DNA of 64,000 nt from Acidobacteriota bacterium (GTDB lineage Bacteria; Acidobacteriota; Vicinamibacteria; Vicinamibacterales; UBA2999). Positions 47,686-59,000 of the stretch are shown in pieces. Position 1 is the first letter of the stretch. Each line of letters opens with the position of its first letter. Under the pieces are notes generated by a model. That model was not told the origin of the DNA. It worked only from the letters and a program-made list of their open reading frames with translations, and ran no database searches. The stretch spans positions 124,001 through 188,000 of the forward strand of contig CANKJK010000001.1 in assembly GCA_947482665.1 (NCBI GenBank), in the 5' to 3' direction. Position numbers and translations under genes: made by a program.

Positions 47686-48612
47686 ATGAGCCGATCGAGC
47701 GAAACCATGCTGCCCCCCTTGGACGAGGACTCCGTTCCCAACCCGCCGGGATATCTGTCCGTGCAGCTGTCCGCGCGCGGTGGGGGACCGTTTCAGTCCT
47801 ATCAGAAGCGCGGGCGCATGGGCGGAGCTCTGAGCGCGTCGGTCCTGGCCCATGTGGGTGCGATTCTCGGGATGCTGCTCATCTCTCGCCTTGCGCCTGA
47901 GCCGTCGCCTGATGCCGAGTTGCCCGAGCGTGCGCCGCGGCAAATCGTCTGGCTTGCGGAGCCGGGGCCAGGGGGCGGCGGAGGGGGCGGCGGCAATCAG
48001 ATGAAGGAGCCACCCCGCCGGATGGAACTGCCCGGGCGCGACAAAATCAGTCTGCCGGTCGCGAAGCCCTCTGTCCCGGTGCCGGTCGAAACACCTCCGA
48101 AGGCCGAGGAGCCGAAGGAGGAGCCGCAGTTGGTCATCCCCGCAAAATCCATGGCGGCAGGTGCGACGACAGCGGTCGGCGCCATCGAGTCGAACGGTGC
48201 GACCAGCGGATTCTCACAGGGCAGCGGGAGTGGCGGAGGAGTGGGCACGGGGACCGGGACCGGAATTGGGTCTGGTCAGGGAAGTGGTCTCGGTGCCGGA
48301 TTCGGCGGGGGCACCGGTGGCGGCGCCTATCAGCCCGGTAACGGCGTGTCGGCGCCGAAGCTCCTGAAGATCGTGCAGCCGCAGTACACCGCCGACGCCA
48401 TGCGCGCGAAAGTGCAGGGTGTGGTCGTCCTTGAGTGCATCGTCATGCCGGATGGCACGGTCGGGGAGGCGCGGGTGAAGCGGTCGCTACCCTTCGGCCT
48501 CGATGAGGAGGCCATCAAGGCGGCCAGGCAGTGGCGGTTCTCACCGGGAACCCGGCAAGGGGAGGCCGTGCCGGTCATCGTCAGCATCGAGCTGTCGTTT
48601 TCGCTGCGGTAG
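47686..48612 (+). CDS. TonB family energy transducer
   Basis: 308 residues from ATG 47686 (ATG 47707 also possible). Cytoplasmic N-terminus, one membrane helix (ALSASVLAHVGAILGMLLIS), Pro/Glu-rich and very Gly-rich periplasmic linker, and C-terminal TonB domain: LLKIVQPQYTADAMRAKVQGVVVLECIVMPDGTVGEARVKRS and EEAIKAARQWRFSP. Transmits proton-motive force to outer-membrane receptors. No exbB or exbD adjacent. Confidence 0.88.
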   Translation: MSRSSETMLPPLDEDSVPNPPGYLSVQLSARGGGPFQSYQKRGRMGGALSASVLAHVGAILGMLLISRLAPEPSPDAELPERAPRQIVWLAEPGPGGGGGGGGNQMKEPPRRMELPGRDKISLPVAKPSVPVPVETPPKAEEPKEEPQLVIPAKSMAAGATTAVGAIESNGATSGFSQGSGSGGGVGTGTGTGIGSGQGSGLGAGFGGGTGGGAYQPGNGVSAPKLLKIVQPQYTADAMRAKVQGVVVLECIVMPDGTVGEARVKRSLPFGLDEEAIKAARQWRFSPGTRQGEAVPVIVSIELSFSLR

Positions 48613-48621
48613 CGTGCAATG

Positions 48622-48656
48622 AAAAAGGGCCGGCGGGGAGTCCCCACCGGCCCTTT
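48622..48656. terminator. Bidirectional rho-independent terminator
   Basis: Stem GGGCCGGTGGGGA-type: GGGCCGG-C-GGGGA (from 48627) pairs with TCCCC-A-CCGGCCC (to 48653), preceded by AAAAA and followed by TTT. Serves tonB from the left and groEL from the right. Confidence 0.85.
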
Positions 48657-48697
48657 CGACTTCAGCGCGCCACGCCACGAAGGCGCGGGTGCGGGAT

Positions 48698-50353
<1,656 letters not shown>

Positions 50354-50659
50354 TTACTTCTTGCTCTTGCTGTCGATGACCGCGAGCACTTCGTCCTCGC
50401 GCATGATCAGGTACTCCTCGCCGTCCATCTTGATTTCCTGGCCGGAGTACTTACCGAAGAGGATCGTGTCCCCTTCCTTGACGTCGAGCGGCTGGCGGGT
50501 GCCGTCTTCCTTCACCTTGCCGGCGCCGGCGGCGATGACTTTGCCCTGCTGGGGCTTTTCCTTGGCGGCGTCGGGGATGATGATCCCCCCGATCTTCTGC
50601 TCGCCCTCTTCTTCAAGGCGCAGGACGATGATGCGGTCGTGTAGCGGTCTGACGTTCAT
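50354..50659 (-). CDS. groES: Co-chaperonin GroES
   Basis: 101 residues from ATG 50659. [17 protein letters not shown], mobile loop [44 protein letters not shown]. Lid of the GroEL chamber. First gene of the operon, about 100 bp after CIRCE. Confidence 0.97.
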   Translation of the reverse strand: MNVRPLHDRIIVLRLEEEGEQKIGGIIIPDAAKEKPQQGKVIAAGAGKVKEDGTRQPLDVKEGDTILFGKYSGQEIKMDGEEYLIMREDEVLAVIDSKSKK

Positions 50660-50757
50660 TTCGGTCGACTCCACTGACTGAGAGGTTGCTGTTCGGGCCG
50701 CGAGGCCCTGGGCACGGTGCTGGACCGCGTAGGAACCTACGGGTCCGGACGGCAACA

Positions 50758-50784
50758 TTAGCAGTCGCCGCCAACGAGTGCTAA
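50758..50784. promoter_or_regulatory. CIRCE operator (HrcA binding site)
   Basis: TTAGCAGTC-N9-GAGTGCTAA, one base from the consensus TTAGCACTC-N9-GAGTGCTAA (mismatch in the left arm). Site of heat-shock repression of groESL by HrcA; hrcA itself is not in the window. Confidence 0.93.
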
Positions 50785-50809
50785 TTGTAGGGGCCCCCCA
50801 CCGGGGGTG

Positions 50810-51031
50810 TCAAGATTGGCTGACGAAGCGGCGCGGAATCCGGTAGGTCTGCAGCTTCCTGCGGAGCGTATTCCGGTGCATTCCGAGACGTTCGGCCGCC
50901 CGGCCGAGACTGCCCTCGACGGCGGTCAGCGCTTCGATGATGAAGCGCTTCTCAAACTCTGCCAGGGCATCCTCATACCGGATGCCGCGGGCGACCATCT
51001 CCGCGACGAGGCGGTCGAGTTGCTCCTTCAT
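50810..51031 (-). CDS. Small Fis-type DNA-binding protein
   Basis: 73 residues from ATG 51031. C-terminal helix-turn-helix FIIEALTAVEGSLGRAAERLGMHRNTLRRKLQTYRI is the Fis/NtrC output module without any AAA+ domain. May be a nucleoid protein or regulator. ATGA overlap with purC makes it the second gene of that operon. Longer N-terminal starts would lie inside purC. Confidence 0.8.
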   Translation of the reverse strand: MKEQLDRLVAEMVARGIRYEDALAEFEKRFIIEALTAVEGSLGRAAERLGMHRNTLRRKLQTYRIPRRFVSQS

Positions 51032-51936
51032 GCCGGCACGGGGAGGTCGGCGCCGGTCAATCGCCGATAGGCCTCGAGGTACTTCTCGCGGGTGCGCACG
51101 ACGACGTCGGCCGGGAGCGTGGGCACCGGCGGCTGCTTGTTCCACCGGATGGATTCGAGAAAATCCCGCACGAACTGCTTGTCGAAGCTGGGCTGCGGAC
51201 CGCCTGGGGCGTACGCATCCGCAGGCCAGTATCTGGACGAATCCGGCGTCATGACTTCGTCAATCAGCAGCAGGGTCCCGTCGGCTCGCAGTCCAAACTC
51301 GAACTTCGTGTCGGCGAGGATAATGCCGCGAGCGGCCGCGTGCGCCACGCCGTAGGCGTAGAGCTCCAGCGTGAGCCGGCGGAGGCGGGCCACAAGGTCC
51401 TCGCCGATGAGCCGGCTGGCCTCCGCCTCGCTGATATTGATGTCGTGGCCGCTCTCGGCTTTGGTCGCTGGCGTGAAGATGGGCGCCGGCAGCTGGTCCG
51501 ATTCCCGCAGGCCCGCAGGCAACGGGATGCCGCAGACCTGCCCGGTGGCAAGGTATTCCTTCCAGCCTGAGCCGGACAGATATCCGCGCGCGACGCATTC
51601 GATGGGAATCGGGGCAGTCCGAGTCACCAGCATCGAGCGCCCCTGGAGTTGGGCAGCATACGGGGCGAGCTCATCCGGATACTGGGCCGTGTCCGTCGCC
51701 AGCAAGTGGTTCGGTACGATGTCTCCCGTCCGGTCGAACCAGAAGCGGGACAACTGGGTCAGGATGCGGCCTTTGTCCGGGATGCCAGAGCCGAGGATGT
51801 AGTCGAAGGCCGAGATGCGGTCCGTGGCCACCATCAGCAGCGCATCGCCGACTTCATAGACTTCGCGCACCTTGCCGCGACGGAAGACGGAGAGGCCTGG
51901 GAGTAATGACTGGAGAAGGGGTTCGGATAGGGTCAC
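51028..51936 (-). CDS. purC: Phosphoribosylaminoimidazole-succinocarboxamide synthase
   Basis: 302 residues. FRRGKVREVYEVGDALLMVATDRISAFDY, PIECVARGYLSGSGWKEY, DTKFEFGLRADGTLLLIDEVMTPDSSRYWPAD: SAICAR synthetase of the longer, yeast-like type. Joins aspartate to CAIR in purine synthesis. The divergent promoter region of about 125 bp is shared with the flippase-like gene. Confidence 0.95.
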   Translation of the reverse strand: MTLSEPLLQSLLPGLSVFRRGKVREVYEVGDALLMVATDRISAFDYILGSGIPDKGRILTQLSRFWFDRTGDIVPNHLLATDTAQYPDELAPYAAQLQGRSMLVTRTAPIPIECVARGYLSGSGWKEYLATGQVCGIPLPAGLRESDQLPAPIFTPATKAESGHDINISEAEASRLIGEDLVARLRRLTLELYAYGVAHAAARGIILADTKFEFGLRADGTLLLIDEVMTPDSSRYWPADAYAPGGPQPSFDKQFVRDFLESIRWNKQPPVPTLPADVVVRTREKYLEAYRRLTGADLPVPA

Positions 51937-52062
51937 GTATTGTCCGGGAGGGCAGCCAGTTTAGGCGGGCTCCGGCGGCGCTGCAACCGTACGCAAGGAG
52001 AACGGTGTGCCGGAGAGATCACCCTGATATATTGTGGACGCCTTCCTGAGGATCTGTTTCCG

Positions 52063-53079
52063 TTGAAGCCCATTCGCACTCTCGCCGTGTCCCTGCTTGC
52101 CGTGGCGCTCGTGGGGTGGTTTCTCCGCCACGCCAACCTGTCCGAGGTATGGCAGGAGATGCGCGCGGCCGACCGGCCGTTGCTCATATGGGGCACCCTC
52201 CTGTTCGTACCCATGATGGCGATGCGGGCCATCCGCTGGAAGTATCTGATGGCGCCGATTGGCCCGGTGCGGATCCGCAATGCCTGGCGGACGACGATGA
52301 TCGGGTTCGCGGCGTCGAACGTGCTGCCGGCGCGGCTTGGCGAGGTGCTGCGACCGTACCTGCTGGCCAAGGCTGAAGGACTCAGCGCCACATCCACGTT
52401 TGCGACCATTGTGGTTGAGCGGTTACTGGATGGGTTGGCGGTTCTGGCCCTGCTGGCCCTCTACCTGGCAGGTGTGACGGGGCCGCGTCCTCAGACCGCG
52501 GTGATGGCCACCGTCGCGGTGTCCTCGGGTGTGACGGCCGTTGCGATTCTCCTGCTGCTGGTCGGGATGGCGGCACTGTCCGCCCGGCCCGAGCGTGTGG
52601 GCCAGTTCGTCCACAGCACGGAGCGGGTGCTGCCCCCGCGCTTCGCGAAATCTCTGGCGCGGCTGGCCGAGACGTTTTCCCATGGCCTCGGCGTCGCCCG
52701 CGCCCCCAGGCTCCTGTTGGTGTCCATGGCGTGGACGCTGGCCCTCTGGGTGACCATCGCCCTCCAGACGTGGATGGTGTCTCAGGCATTCGGTATTGCG
52801 ATGACGGTCGGAGGAAGCTTCCTCCAGCAGGCACTGCTGGTCATTGGAATTGCCATGCCGACGCCCGGCGGCGTGGGCGGCTTTCACGAGGCCTATCGGA
52901 TTGGCGCGACGACGTTTTTCGGTGCCTCGAACGACGCGGCGATTGGCGCCGCCCTGACACTGCACGCGATCTCATTCATCCCGACCACGCTGCTTGGCGG
53001 GATCTTCATGCTGCAGGACGGTCTGAATATGGGCCGGCTGCGGCGGTTGGCTGACGAAGGGGCAACGGTGGAGCCATGA
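52063..53079 (+). CDS. Flippase-like membrane protein (UPF0104/LPG synthase transmembrane family)
   Basis: 338 residues from TTG 52063, chosen because GAGGA ends 9 nt upstream and the hydrophobic part begins directly after ([18 protein letters not shown]). About eight membrane helices. Family blocks [54 protein letters not shown] and [18 protein letters not shown]. Probably a lipid-linked transporter or MprF-like module without the synthase domain. Overlaps nrdR (ATGA). Confidence 0.82.
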   Translation: MKPIRTLAVSLLAVALVGWFLRHANLSEVWQEMRAADRPLLIWGTLLFVPMMAMRAIRWKYLMAPIGPVRIRNAWRTTMIGFAASNVLPARLGEVLRPYLLAKAEGLSATSTFATIVVERLLDGLAVLALLALYLAGVTGPRPQTAVMATVAVSSGVTAVAILLLLVGMAALSARPERVGQFVHSTERVLPPRFAKSLARLAETFSHGLGVARAPRLLLVSMAWTLALWVTIALQTWMVSQAFGIAMTVGGSFLQQALLVIGIAMPTPGGVGGFHEAYRIGATTFFGASNDAAIGAALTLHAISFIPTTLLGGIFMLQDGLNMGRLRRLADEGATVEP

Positions 53080-53534
53080 AGTGTCCGTTCTGCAATCACC
53101 TTCGCGACAAGGTCGTCGATTCCCGCGAGAGCAAGGAAGGCGAAGTCATCCGCCGCAGGCGGGAATGCCTCGAGTGCGGTAAGCGGTTCACCAGCTATGA
53201 GCGGATCGATGAGATCCCTTACATGGTCGTGAAGAAGGATGGCAGCCGCGAACGGTTCGAGCGGCAGAAGCTGGTGTCCGGTCTCCTGAAGGCCTGCGAG
53301 AAGCGCCCCGTCAGTGTGGCGGCGCTCGAGGCGGTGGCCGACCGGATCGAAGGGGTGCTGCAGGACCGCCCAGACAAGGAGATGACGACCAACGAAGTGG
53401 GCGCCATCGTGATGGATGAACTCAGAAAACTCGACAAGGTCGCGTATGTCCGATTCGCATCGGTCTATCGCCACTTCCGAGACATCGGCGAGTTCATGAG
53501 CGAGTTGAAGGACCTTCTCAGTACGAAGGAGTAG
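53076..53534 (+). CDS. nrdR: Transcriptional repressor NrdR
   Basis: 152 residues. Zinc ribbon MKCPFCNH...[19 protein letters not shown], then ATP-cone ([30 protein letters not shown]...). Represses ribonucleotide reductase genes in response to dATP/ATP. Confidence 0.96.
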   Translation: MKCPFCNHLRDKVVDSRESKEGEVIRRRRECLECGKRFTSYERIDEIPYMVVKKDGSRERFERQKLVSGLLKACEKRPVSVAALEAVADRIEGVLQDRPDKEMTTNEVGAIVMDELRKLDKVAYVRFASVYRHFRDIGEFMSELKDLLSTKE

Positions 53535-53544
53535 GGACCGCGGT

Positions 53545-55821
53545 ATGGCCGTTCCCTCACGGTCCGCTCCGTCCGCGCACTCGTCGGGACCCACCCCGCC
53601 GCCGCTCCGGCGTGCCGACGTGCCCCCGGCAGGGCCCCGGCCATTCCGCGACAACACGCGCCTGATCGTGTTCGGCATCATCGGGCTCCTCGCTGTGCTG
53701 GGCGGCCTGTTGGTGCTCGCAGGGCGCTCCAGCAGCCTCGCCCCGGACTTTCTGACGGAGTTCGTCCTCTACGCGCTGCTGGTGACCGACGTCGCCATGC
53801 TGGCAGCGCTGACCTTCGTGCTTGCGCGCAACATCGTGAAGCTGGTGGTGGAGCACCGTCGCGCCCTGCCATTCGCGCGATTCCGGGTGAAGCTCGTGGC
53901 TGTGCTGCTGGGCATGACGCTCATTCCGGCAGTGCTGGTGCTGATCGTGGGCAGCGAACTCATTCGCACCAGCGTGGTTCGCTGGTTCAACGCGCCGATG
54001 GAAGAGGTGCTCGCGTCCGCGACCGCAATGGCCGGCGACCTCTATCAGGAGCGGCAGGCGCGGGTGCGTGATGTGGCCCGGCGGGTGGCATCCGCGGTCT
54101 CGCATCGGGACCTGCCGGCACTCGACCCCGGAACGGTGGCGGGCCTGCTCTTGCCGGATGAGCAGGGTGCGCGTCCGAGCGTGGATGTGTTCAGACAGAC
54201 GCCAGCGGGCCTCGTGCGGGTTGGGCCCGGTGGCGCGCGTGATCCGGCCGTGGCGACCGCGGCGGCGCGGCTCGCGGCTGTGGCCGTCGAGCGGCGGGCC
54301 GAAGCCAGTGCCAATGATCGACTGGACGAGGCGCGTGATCTGCTGGGCCTGGCCGTGCCGATTGAGGGGCCGGGGGGCGTGCCGTCCGGGGCGGTGGTTG
54401 CGATGGACGTGCTGCAGGGCGAAATCGCACGGCAGGCGCAGCGGGTGACTCGGGCCTATGAGGCCTACCAGCAGGCGCGCGTGCTGCGTCGGCCGCTGAC
54501 GGCCGTCTATCTCTCGTTCTTCGTGATGCTGACGTTGCTGATTCTCGTCGCGGCGACGTGGATGGGGCTCTACTTAGCGAAGCGGATCACCCGGCCTGTG
54601 CAGATGCTTGCGGCGGCGGCACGGGAAATCGGAGCCGGACATCTGGACCACCGGCTGGTGCGCGAGACGGCGGACGAGTTTGGGTCGCTCATCGACGCGT
54701 TCAATTCAATGGCCACGGAATTGGCCGCAAGCCGGCGGCGACTGGAGCGCACAGCACTCGATGTCGAGCGAAAGCACCAGGACGTGGAGGCGCGCCGACG
54801 TTACATCGAGACAATCCTGGAGCGTGTGGCGACGGGCGTCATTTCGGCGGATGAGTCTGGCGCGATCCGGACCGTGAATCCAGCGGCGGCACGGCTCCTG
54901 GGCGTGGCGGGCGACCTGTCGGGCCGACCCGTATCCACGATTCTGGGTGCAGCAGAGTTGCGCCCTCTGGCGAACCTGATCGAGGAGGCCGCCCGGAGCA
55001 GGAAGGAAGTGCGCCCGCGCGAGATCGCGATGACGCTAGACGGTCGCGAGCTCCACCTCTCGGTGGTGACCACGCCTTTGCTGGGTGCCGATGGCACGCC
55101 CGAGGGGGTGGTACTCGTGTTCGATGATGTCACGCCGCTGATTCGGGCTCAGAAAGTCGCGGCGTGGCGAGAGGTCGCCCGCCGGCTTGCCCACGAAATC
55201 AAGAACCCATTGACGCCGATTCAATTGTCGGCGGAGCGGTTGAGCCGGCACTTCGGCGGCGCGCCGGAAGCCACGCGGGCGCTGGTGGAGGAGTGCACGT
55301 CGACGATTGTCGGGGAAGTCGACTCACTCAAGGGGCTCGTCGATGAATTTTCCCAGTTTGCCCGGATGCCTGCGCCTCGCGCCGTGCCGACCGAACTGCA
55401 TCGACTTGTCAATGACGTGCTCTCGTTGAACGACGGCCTGCTGGCTGACGTGCAGGTGACGCGCCGGTTCGCTGCGGGGCTGCCCCTGGTATCCGTGGAT
55501 CCGGAACAGATTCGCCGCGTGGTTCAGAATGTCGTGGACAATGCCATTGAAGCCATGGATAGAAAGGGCGAGATCGCCATCGAGACCGAGCATGACGCCG
55601 GCCACAGCCTCGTGCGGTTGGTGATTGCCGATCAGGGCCCGGGGATTCCCGCCTCGGAGCGGGAGAAGCTCTTTCTGCCGTACTACTCGACCAAGCGCCG
55701 AGGGAGCGGGCTGGGTCTGGCCATTGTTCGTCGCATCGTTGCCGAGCACGGCGGCAGCATTGAGGTGACCGACAATCGGCCGATCGGGACGCGGTTCGTC
55801 ATCGAACTGCCGTGCGCGTGA
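53545..55821 (+). CDS. ntrY: NtrY-like membrane sensor histidine kinase
   Basis: 758 residues. N-terminal membrane helices (LIVFGIIGLLAVLGGLLVLAG and others), periplasmic domain, HAMP (YLAKRITRPVQMLAAAAREIGAG), PAS (YIETILERVATGVISADESGAIRTVN), HisKA with phospho-His in RRLAHEIKNPLTPIQLSAERLSRHF, and HATPase (VVQNVVDNAIEAM; DQGPGIPASEREKLFLPYYSTKRRGSGLGLAIV). Partner of the NtrX-like regulator 16 bp downstream. Senses nitrogen or redox state in known cases. Confidence 0.92.
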   Translation: MAVPSRSAPSAHSSGPTPPPLRRADVPPAGPRPFRDNTRLIVFGIIGLLAVLGGLLVLAGRSSSLAPDFLTEFVLYALLVTDVAMLAALTFVLARNIVKLVVEHRRALPFARFRVKLVAVLLGMTLIPAVLVLIVGSELIRTSVVRWFNAPMEEVLASATAMAGDLYQERQARVRDVARRVASAVSHRDLPALDPGTVAGLLLPDEQGARPSVDVFRQTPAGLVRVGPGGARDPAVATAAARLAAVAVERRAEASANDRLDEARDLLGLAVPIEGPGGVPSGAVVAMDVLQGEIARQAQRVTRAYEAYQQARVLRRPLTAVYLSFFVMLTLLILVAATWMGLYLAKRITRPVQMLAAAAREIGAGHLDHRLVRETADEFGSLIDAFNSMATELAASRRRLERTALDVERKHQDVEARRRYIETILERVATGVISADESGAIRTVNPAAARLLGVAGDLSGRPVSTILGAAELRPLANLIEEAARSRKEVRPREIAMTLDGRELHLSVVTTPLLGADGTPEGVVLVFDDVTPLIRAQKVAAWREVARRLAHEIKNPLTPIQLSAERLSRHFGGAPEATRALVEECTSTIVGEVDSLKGLVDEFSQFARMPAPRAVPTELHRLVNDVLSLNDGLLADVQVTRRFAAGLPLVSVDPEQIRRVVQNVVDNAIEAMDRKGEIAIETEHDAGHSLVRLVIADQGPGIPASEREKLFLPYYSTKRRGSGLGLAIVRRIVAEHGGSIEVTDNRPIGTRFVIELPCA

Positions 55822-55837
55822 AGGACGGGCACCGCTG

Positions 55838-57211
55838 ATGGCCTCCATTCTCATTGTTGATGACGAGCCGGGTGTGCGCTCCTCTCTCTCGGGTGTCCTG
55901 CGCGATGAGGGCTACGACGTATCGTCAGTGGACAGTGGCGAGGCGTGCCTGGCACGACTGGGAGAGGACACGTTCGATGTCGTGGTGCTGGACGTATGGC
56001 TACCCGGGATGGACGGGCTGGCGACACTGGCCCGCATGCGAGAGCGGCAATGTGATGCGCAGGTCGTCATGATTTCCGGACACGGCAGCATCGAGTCAGC
56101 CGTGCGCTCAATTAAGCTCGGCGCGTTCGACTTCGTCGAGAAGCCGCTGTCCCTGGACAAGACGGTGCTGGTGGTCCGCAACGCGATTCGCCAGCGGCGC
56201 CTGGAGGTCGAGAATCAGGCACTCCGGGCGCGCATCGAGCATCAGCAGACGCTGGTCGGTGAGAGTCCGGCCATGATGCTGCTCCGGGAACAGATCAGCA
56301 CGGCGGCGCCGACCAATGGCCGCGTCCTGGTGCTGGGCGAGAACGGAACCGGAAAGGAACTGGTCGCCCGCAATATCCACGCCCTCAGTCATCGGCGCCA
56401 GGGACCATTCATTGAGGTGAACTGTGCGGCCATTCCCGAGGAGCTGATCGAAAGCGAGCTGTTTGGCCACGTGCGCGGGGCCTTCACAGGGGCCATCGCG
56501 GATCGTCGCGGTCGTTTCGAGGCCGCGCATGGCGGGACCATCTTCCTCGACGAGATTGGCGACATGAGCCTGAAGACGCAGGCGAAGGTCCTGCGTGTCC
56601 TGCAGGAGCAGGTGATGGAGCCCGTCGGGGGCACGCGCCGGATTCGGGTCGATGTCCGCGTGGTCGCGGCGACAAACAAGGATCTGCTGTCGGAGATCCA
56701 GGCGGGCCGCTTCCGTGAGGACCTCTATTTCCGGCTGAACGTCGTGCCCATCACGGTCGCACCCTTGCGTGACCGGGTCCCCGACATTCCACTCCTGGCC
56801 AGTCACTTCATGGCCACCTTGGCCCGCGAGTATGGACGTAAGGAAAAGGTGTTCGACGCGGACGCGCTCGCGGCGCTGCAGAGCTACAGCTGGCCGGGCA
56901 ATGTGCGGGAGCTGCGCAATGTCATCGAGCGGTTGATGATCATGGTGCCGGGCGGCCGCGTGACGGTGGCCGATCTGCCGCTGGTGCCGGTCGTCGCTCG
57001 TGCACTACCTGACGCGCAGCTGGCGCCGTTGACACCCCTGCACGAGGCGCGCGACGCATTCGAGCGGAGCTACATTCTGCAGACGCTGGCCAAACAGCGG
57101 GGGCACATCTCCCGGACCGCTGACGTGCTCGGCGTCGAACGCAGCAATCTCTATCGGAAGATGCGTGCGTTAGGCATCCCGGTGGGTCGCAGGGACGAGG
57201 AGCTGGGTTAG
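55838..57211 (+). CDS. ntrX: NtrX-like sigma-54 response regulator
   Basis: 457 residues. Receiver domain with acidic pair DDEPGVRSS and phospho-Asp in VVVLDVWLPGMDGL; AAA+ with GENGTGKE, GAFTGA, GGTIFLDEIGDM, AATNKDL; C-terminal Fis helix-turn-helix (ISRTADVLGVERSNLYRKMRALGI). Phosphorylated by the upstream kinase to open sigma-54 promoters. Its last 4 bp overlap the convergent formiminotransferase gene. Confidence 0.93.
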   Translation: MASILIVDDEPGVRSSLSGVLRDEGYDVSSVDSGEACLARLGEDTFDVVVLDVWLPGMDGLATLARMRERQCDAQVVMISGHGSIESAVRSIKLGAFDFVEKPLSLDKTVLVVRNAIRQRRLEVENQALRARIEHQQTLVGESPAMMLLREQISTAAPTNGRVLVLGENGTGKELVARNIHALSHRRQGPFIEVNCAAIPEELIESELFGHVRGAFTGAIADRRGRFEAAHGGTIFLDEIGDMSLKTQAKVLRVLQEQVMEPVGGTRRIRVDVRVVAATNKDLLSEIQAGRFREDLYFRLNVVPITVAPLRDRVPDIPLLASHFMATLAREYGRKEKVFDADALAALQSYSWPGNVRELRNVIERLMIMVPGGRVTVADLPLVPVVARALPDAQLAPLTPLHEARDAFERSYILQTLAKQRGHISRTADVLGVERSNLYRKMRALGIPVGRRDEELG

Positions 57212-58119
57212 GAGGCCAGCCCTGCGCGCCGGAGCTGCTCCTCGAGCAGGAGGTCCGGTGACCAACCCGCGATGCGGAGTGCCTCCGGGGCGCACCCGCC
57301 CAGGGCGGCCTCGGGAATCAATCCAACGACTTCGCTTTCTGCGACCGCGACCCCCGCGGCCAGGGCCGCTGACTCAACGGCCCGGAACGCTTGTGCCGCG
57401 TTGGTCTGCTCGAGATCGGTGAGATTCATCGAGACCTGCACACGGCCGCGGTGTGCCAGCCAGAGTGGCAGCGCCTTGACGCCTGGCAGCCCCCCGTCGC
57501 GGGCGCGGACCTGCTTTGCAATGGCGGTGGCGATGGCGATGTCGGTGGTGTCGAGGTCGACATTGAAGGCGACGAGCGGCCGCCGCGCACCGGCGACGAG
57601 CACGCCGGCCGTGGGGTGCGGGGTCCGCGGGCCCGCATCGGGCGTCCAATCGGACCGCTGCATGCGGGAGGCGAGGGCGTCGAGCCCGCCGGCCCGAATC
57701 TGGTCCAGCCTGCGTCGGTGGGGCGCGGCGGCGGCCTCCTCGTACAGAAAGACAGGCACGCCGAGGGTCGCGGCGATCTCCTCCGCCAGTTGTTTCGCGA
57801 GTGCGACCGCGTCCGACATGGCCGCACCGGCCAGCGGCACCAGTGGCAAGACATCCACCGCTCCGACACGAGGGTGGACGCCTGCGTGCTCGCGCAGATC
57901 GATCAGGCGCACGGCATTGGCGACCAGGGCGAGCATGGCATCGTGTACCGCGCCTCGTGCGCCAGCGACGGTGAGGACGGTACGGTGATGCGACGGGTCG
58001 CTCGAGGTGTGGAGCAGGTGGGCGCCGCCGCCGGTGCAGGCCTGTTCCAGCGTGCGAATGGTCGCCGGCCGGCGGCCTTCGCTGACGTTTGGAATCGCTT
58101 CAAGCAGCATCCGGGGCAT
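57208..58119 (-). CDS. Glutamate formimidoyltransferase (FtcD N-terminal type)
   Basis: 303 residues. EAIPNVSEGRRPATI, SSDPSHHRTVLTVAG with the catalytic-type His, HAGVHPRVGAVDVLPLVPL, VFLYEEAA, VAFNVDLDTTDIAIA, RGRVQVSMNLTDLEQT. Transfers the formimino group between glutamate and tetrahydrofolate in His degradation. No cyclodeaminase domain is attached and no hut genes are nearby. Convergent with ntrX. Confidence 0.9.
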   Translation of the reverse strand: MPRMLLEAIPNVSEGRRPATIRTLEQACTGGGAHLLHTSSDPSHHRTVLTVAGARGAVHDAMLALVANAVRLIDLREHAGVHPRVGAVDVLPLVPLAGAAMSDAVALAKQLAEEIAATLGVPVFLYEEAAAAPHRRRLDQIRAGGLDALASRMQRSDWTPDAGPRTPHPTAGVLVAGARRPLVAFNVDLDTTDIAIATAIAKQVRARDGGLPGVKALPLWLAHRGRVQVSMNLTDLEQTNAAQAFRAVESAALAAGVAVAESEVVGLIPEAALGGCAPEALRIAGWSPDLLLEEQLRRAGLAS

Positions 58120-58201
58120 TGTCCGCCAGGTCGTCGTTCCTGTGTGATTGACCCCCTGCGGGAACTGCCTGATAATTCGAGCATTCCACTGCGATCAGGC
58201 C

Positions 58202-58999
58202 ATGCCATCCACCCCACAGCCCCACGATCGCAGCTCCCAGGAATCCGAATCACGTGATGCGCGGATCGAGCAGCTGCTGCTCACCGGGCTCGACCTGTAT
58301 TTCGCCGGGCAATTTGAGCAGGCGATCAACGTCTGGACCCGTGTGTCATTCCTCGAGCGTGGCCACGGGCGTGCCCGCGCGTATATCGAGCGGGCGCGCA
58401 GCGCGATTGCAGAGCAGCAGCGGGAAGGCGATGAGCTCCTGCAACTCGGGGTGGACGCGTTTAACCGTGGCGACACCGACCGTGCCCGGGACCTGTTGAC
58501 ACAGGCCGTGGAACGGTCTGGGCCGGATGACCTGGCTGCGACCGTGCTTGAGCGAGTGCACCGGCTGGGGCGTTCATCGGGTGGCGCAGGAGTAGGGCTT
58601 GCCGATGCGGGCGCGTTGAGATCGGGTGGAGAGCGTGTGATGGCCGGCGACATCCAGCGAAGGATGAGTCTGCCACTCGTGGTGGTGGCGGCCGCTGTGG
58701 TGGGCGCCCTGACGGCGGGGATCGCCATTGAAGCGTGGTTCGGAGCGCCGGGCAGTCTGGCGCCGGCGGGGCAGAGTCGCGCTGAGGATCTGCCGGTGCC
58801 GCGCGGCAGCGACCTGTCGCTGGCGCGCGCGCGGACGCTGGCGGCCGGCGGCCATCTGCCCGACGCGTTGCGCGCGCTGGACAGCATCGGGCTCTATGAC
58901 AGCCGCCGTGCGGAGTCCGATCACCTGCGAGCGGAGTTGCAGGCTCGCTTGCTGGCGTTGAGCGGTGTCGAGGCGTCGGATGCTGGCGGGGGGCGGTGA
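58202..58999 (+). CDS. Membrane protein with TPR-like N-terminus
   Basis: 265 residues from ATG 58202. Helical repeats in the first 110 residues (GLDLYFAGQFEQAINVWTRVSFLERGHGRARAYIERARSAI; LGVDAFNRGDTDRARDLLTQAVE), one membrane helix (LPLVVVAAAVVGALTAGIAI, about 158-178), then a short outer domain with a TPR-like pair (ARTLAAGGHLPDALRALDSIGLYDSRRAESDHLRAEL). Probable protein-interaction role. The next gene starts 1 bp after its stop. Confidence 0.6.
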   Translation: MPSTPQPHDRSSQESESRDARIEQLLLTGLDLYFAGQFEQAINVWTRVSFLERGHGRARAYIERARSAIAEQQREGDELLQLGVDAFNRGDTDRARDLLTQAVERSGPDDLAATVLERVHRLGRSSGGAGVGLADAGALRSGGERVMAGDIQRRMSLPLVVVAAAVVGALTAGIAIEAWFGAPGSLAPAGQSRAEDLPVPRGSDLSLARARTLAAGGHLPDALRALDSIGLYDSRRAESDHLRAELQARLLALSGVEASDAGGGR

Positions 59000-59000
59000 C

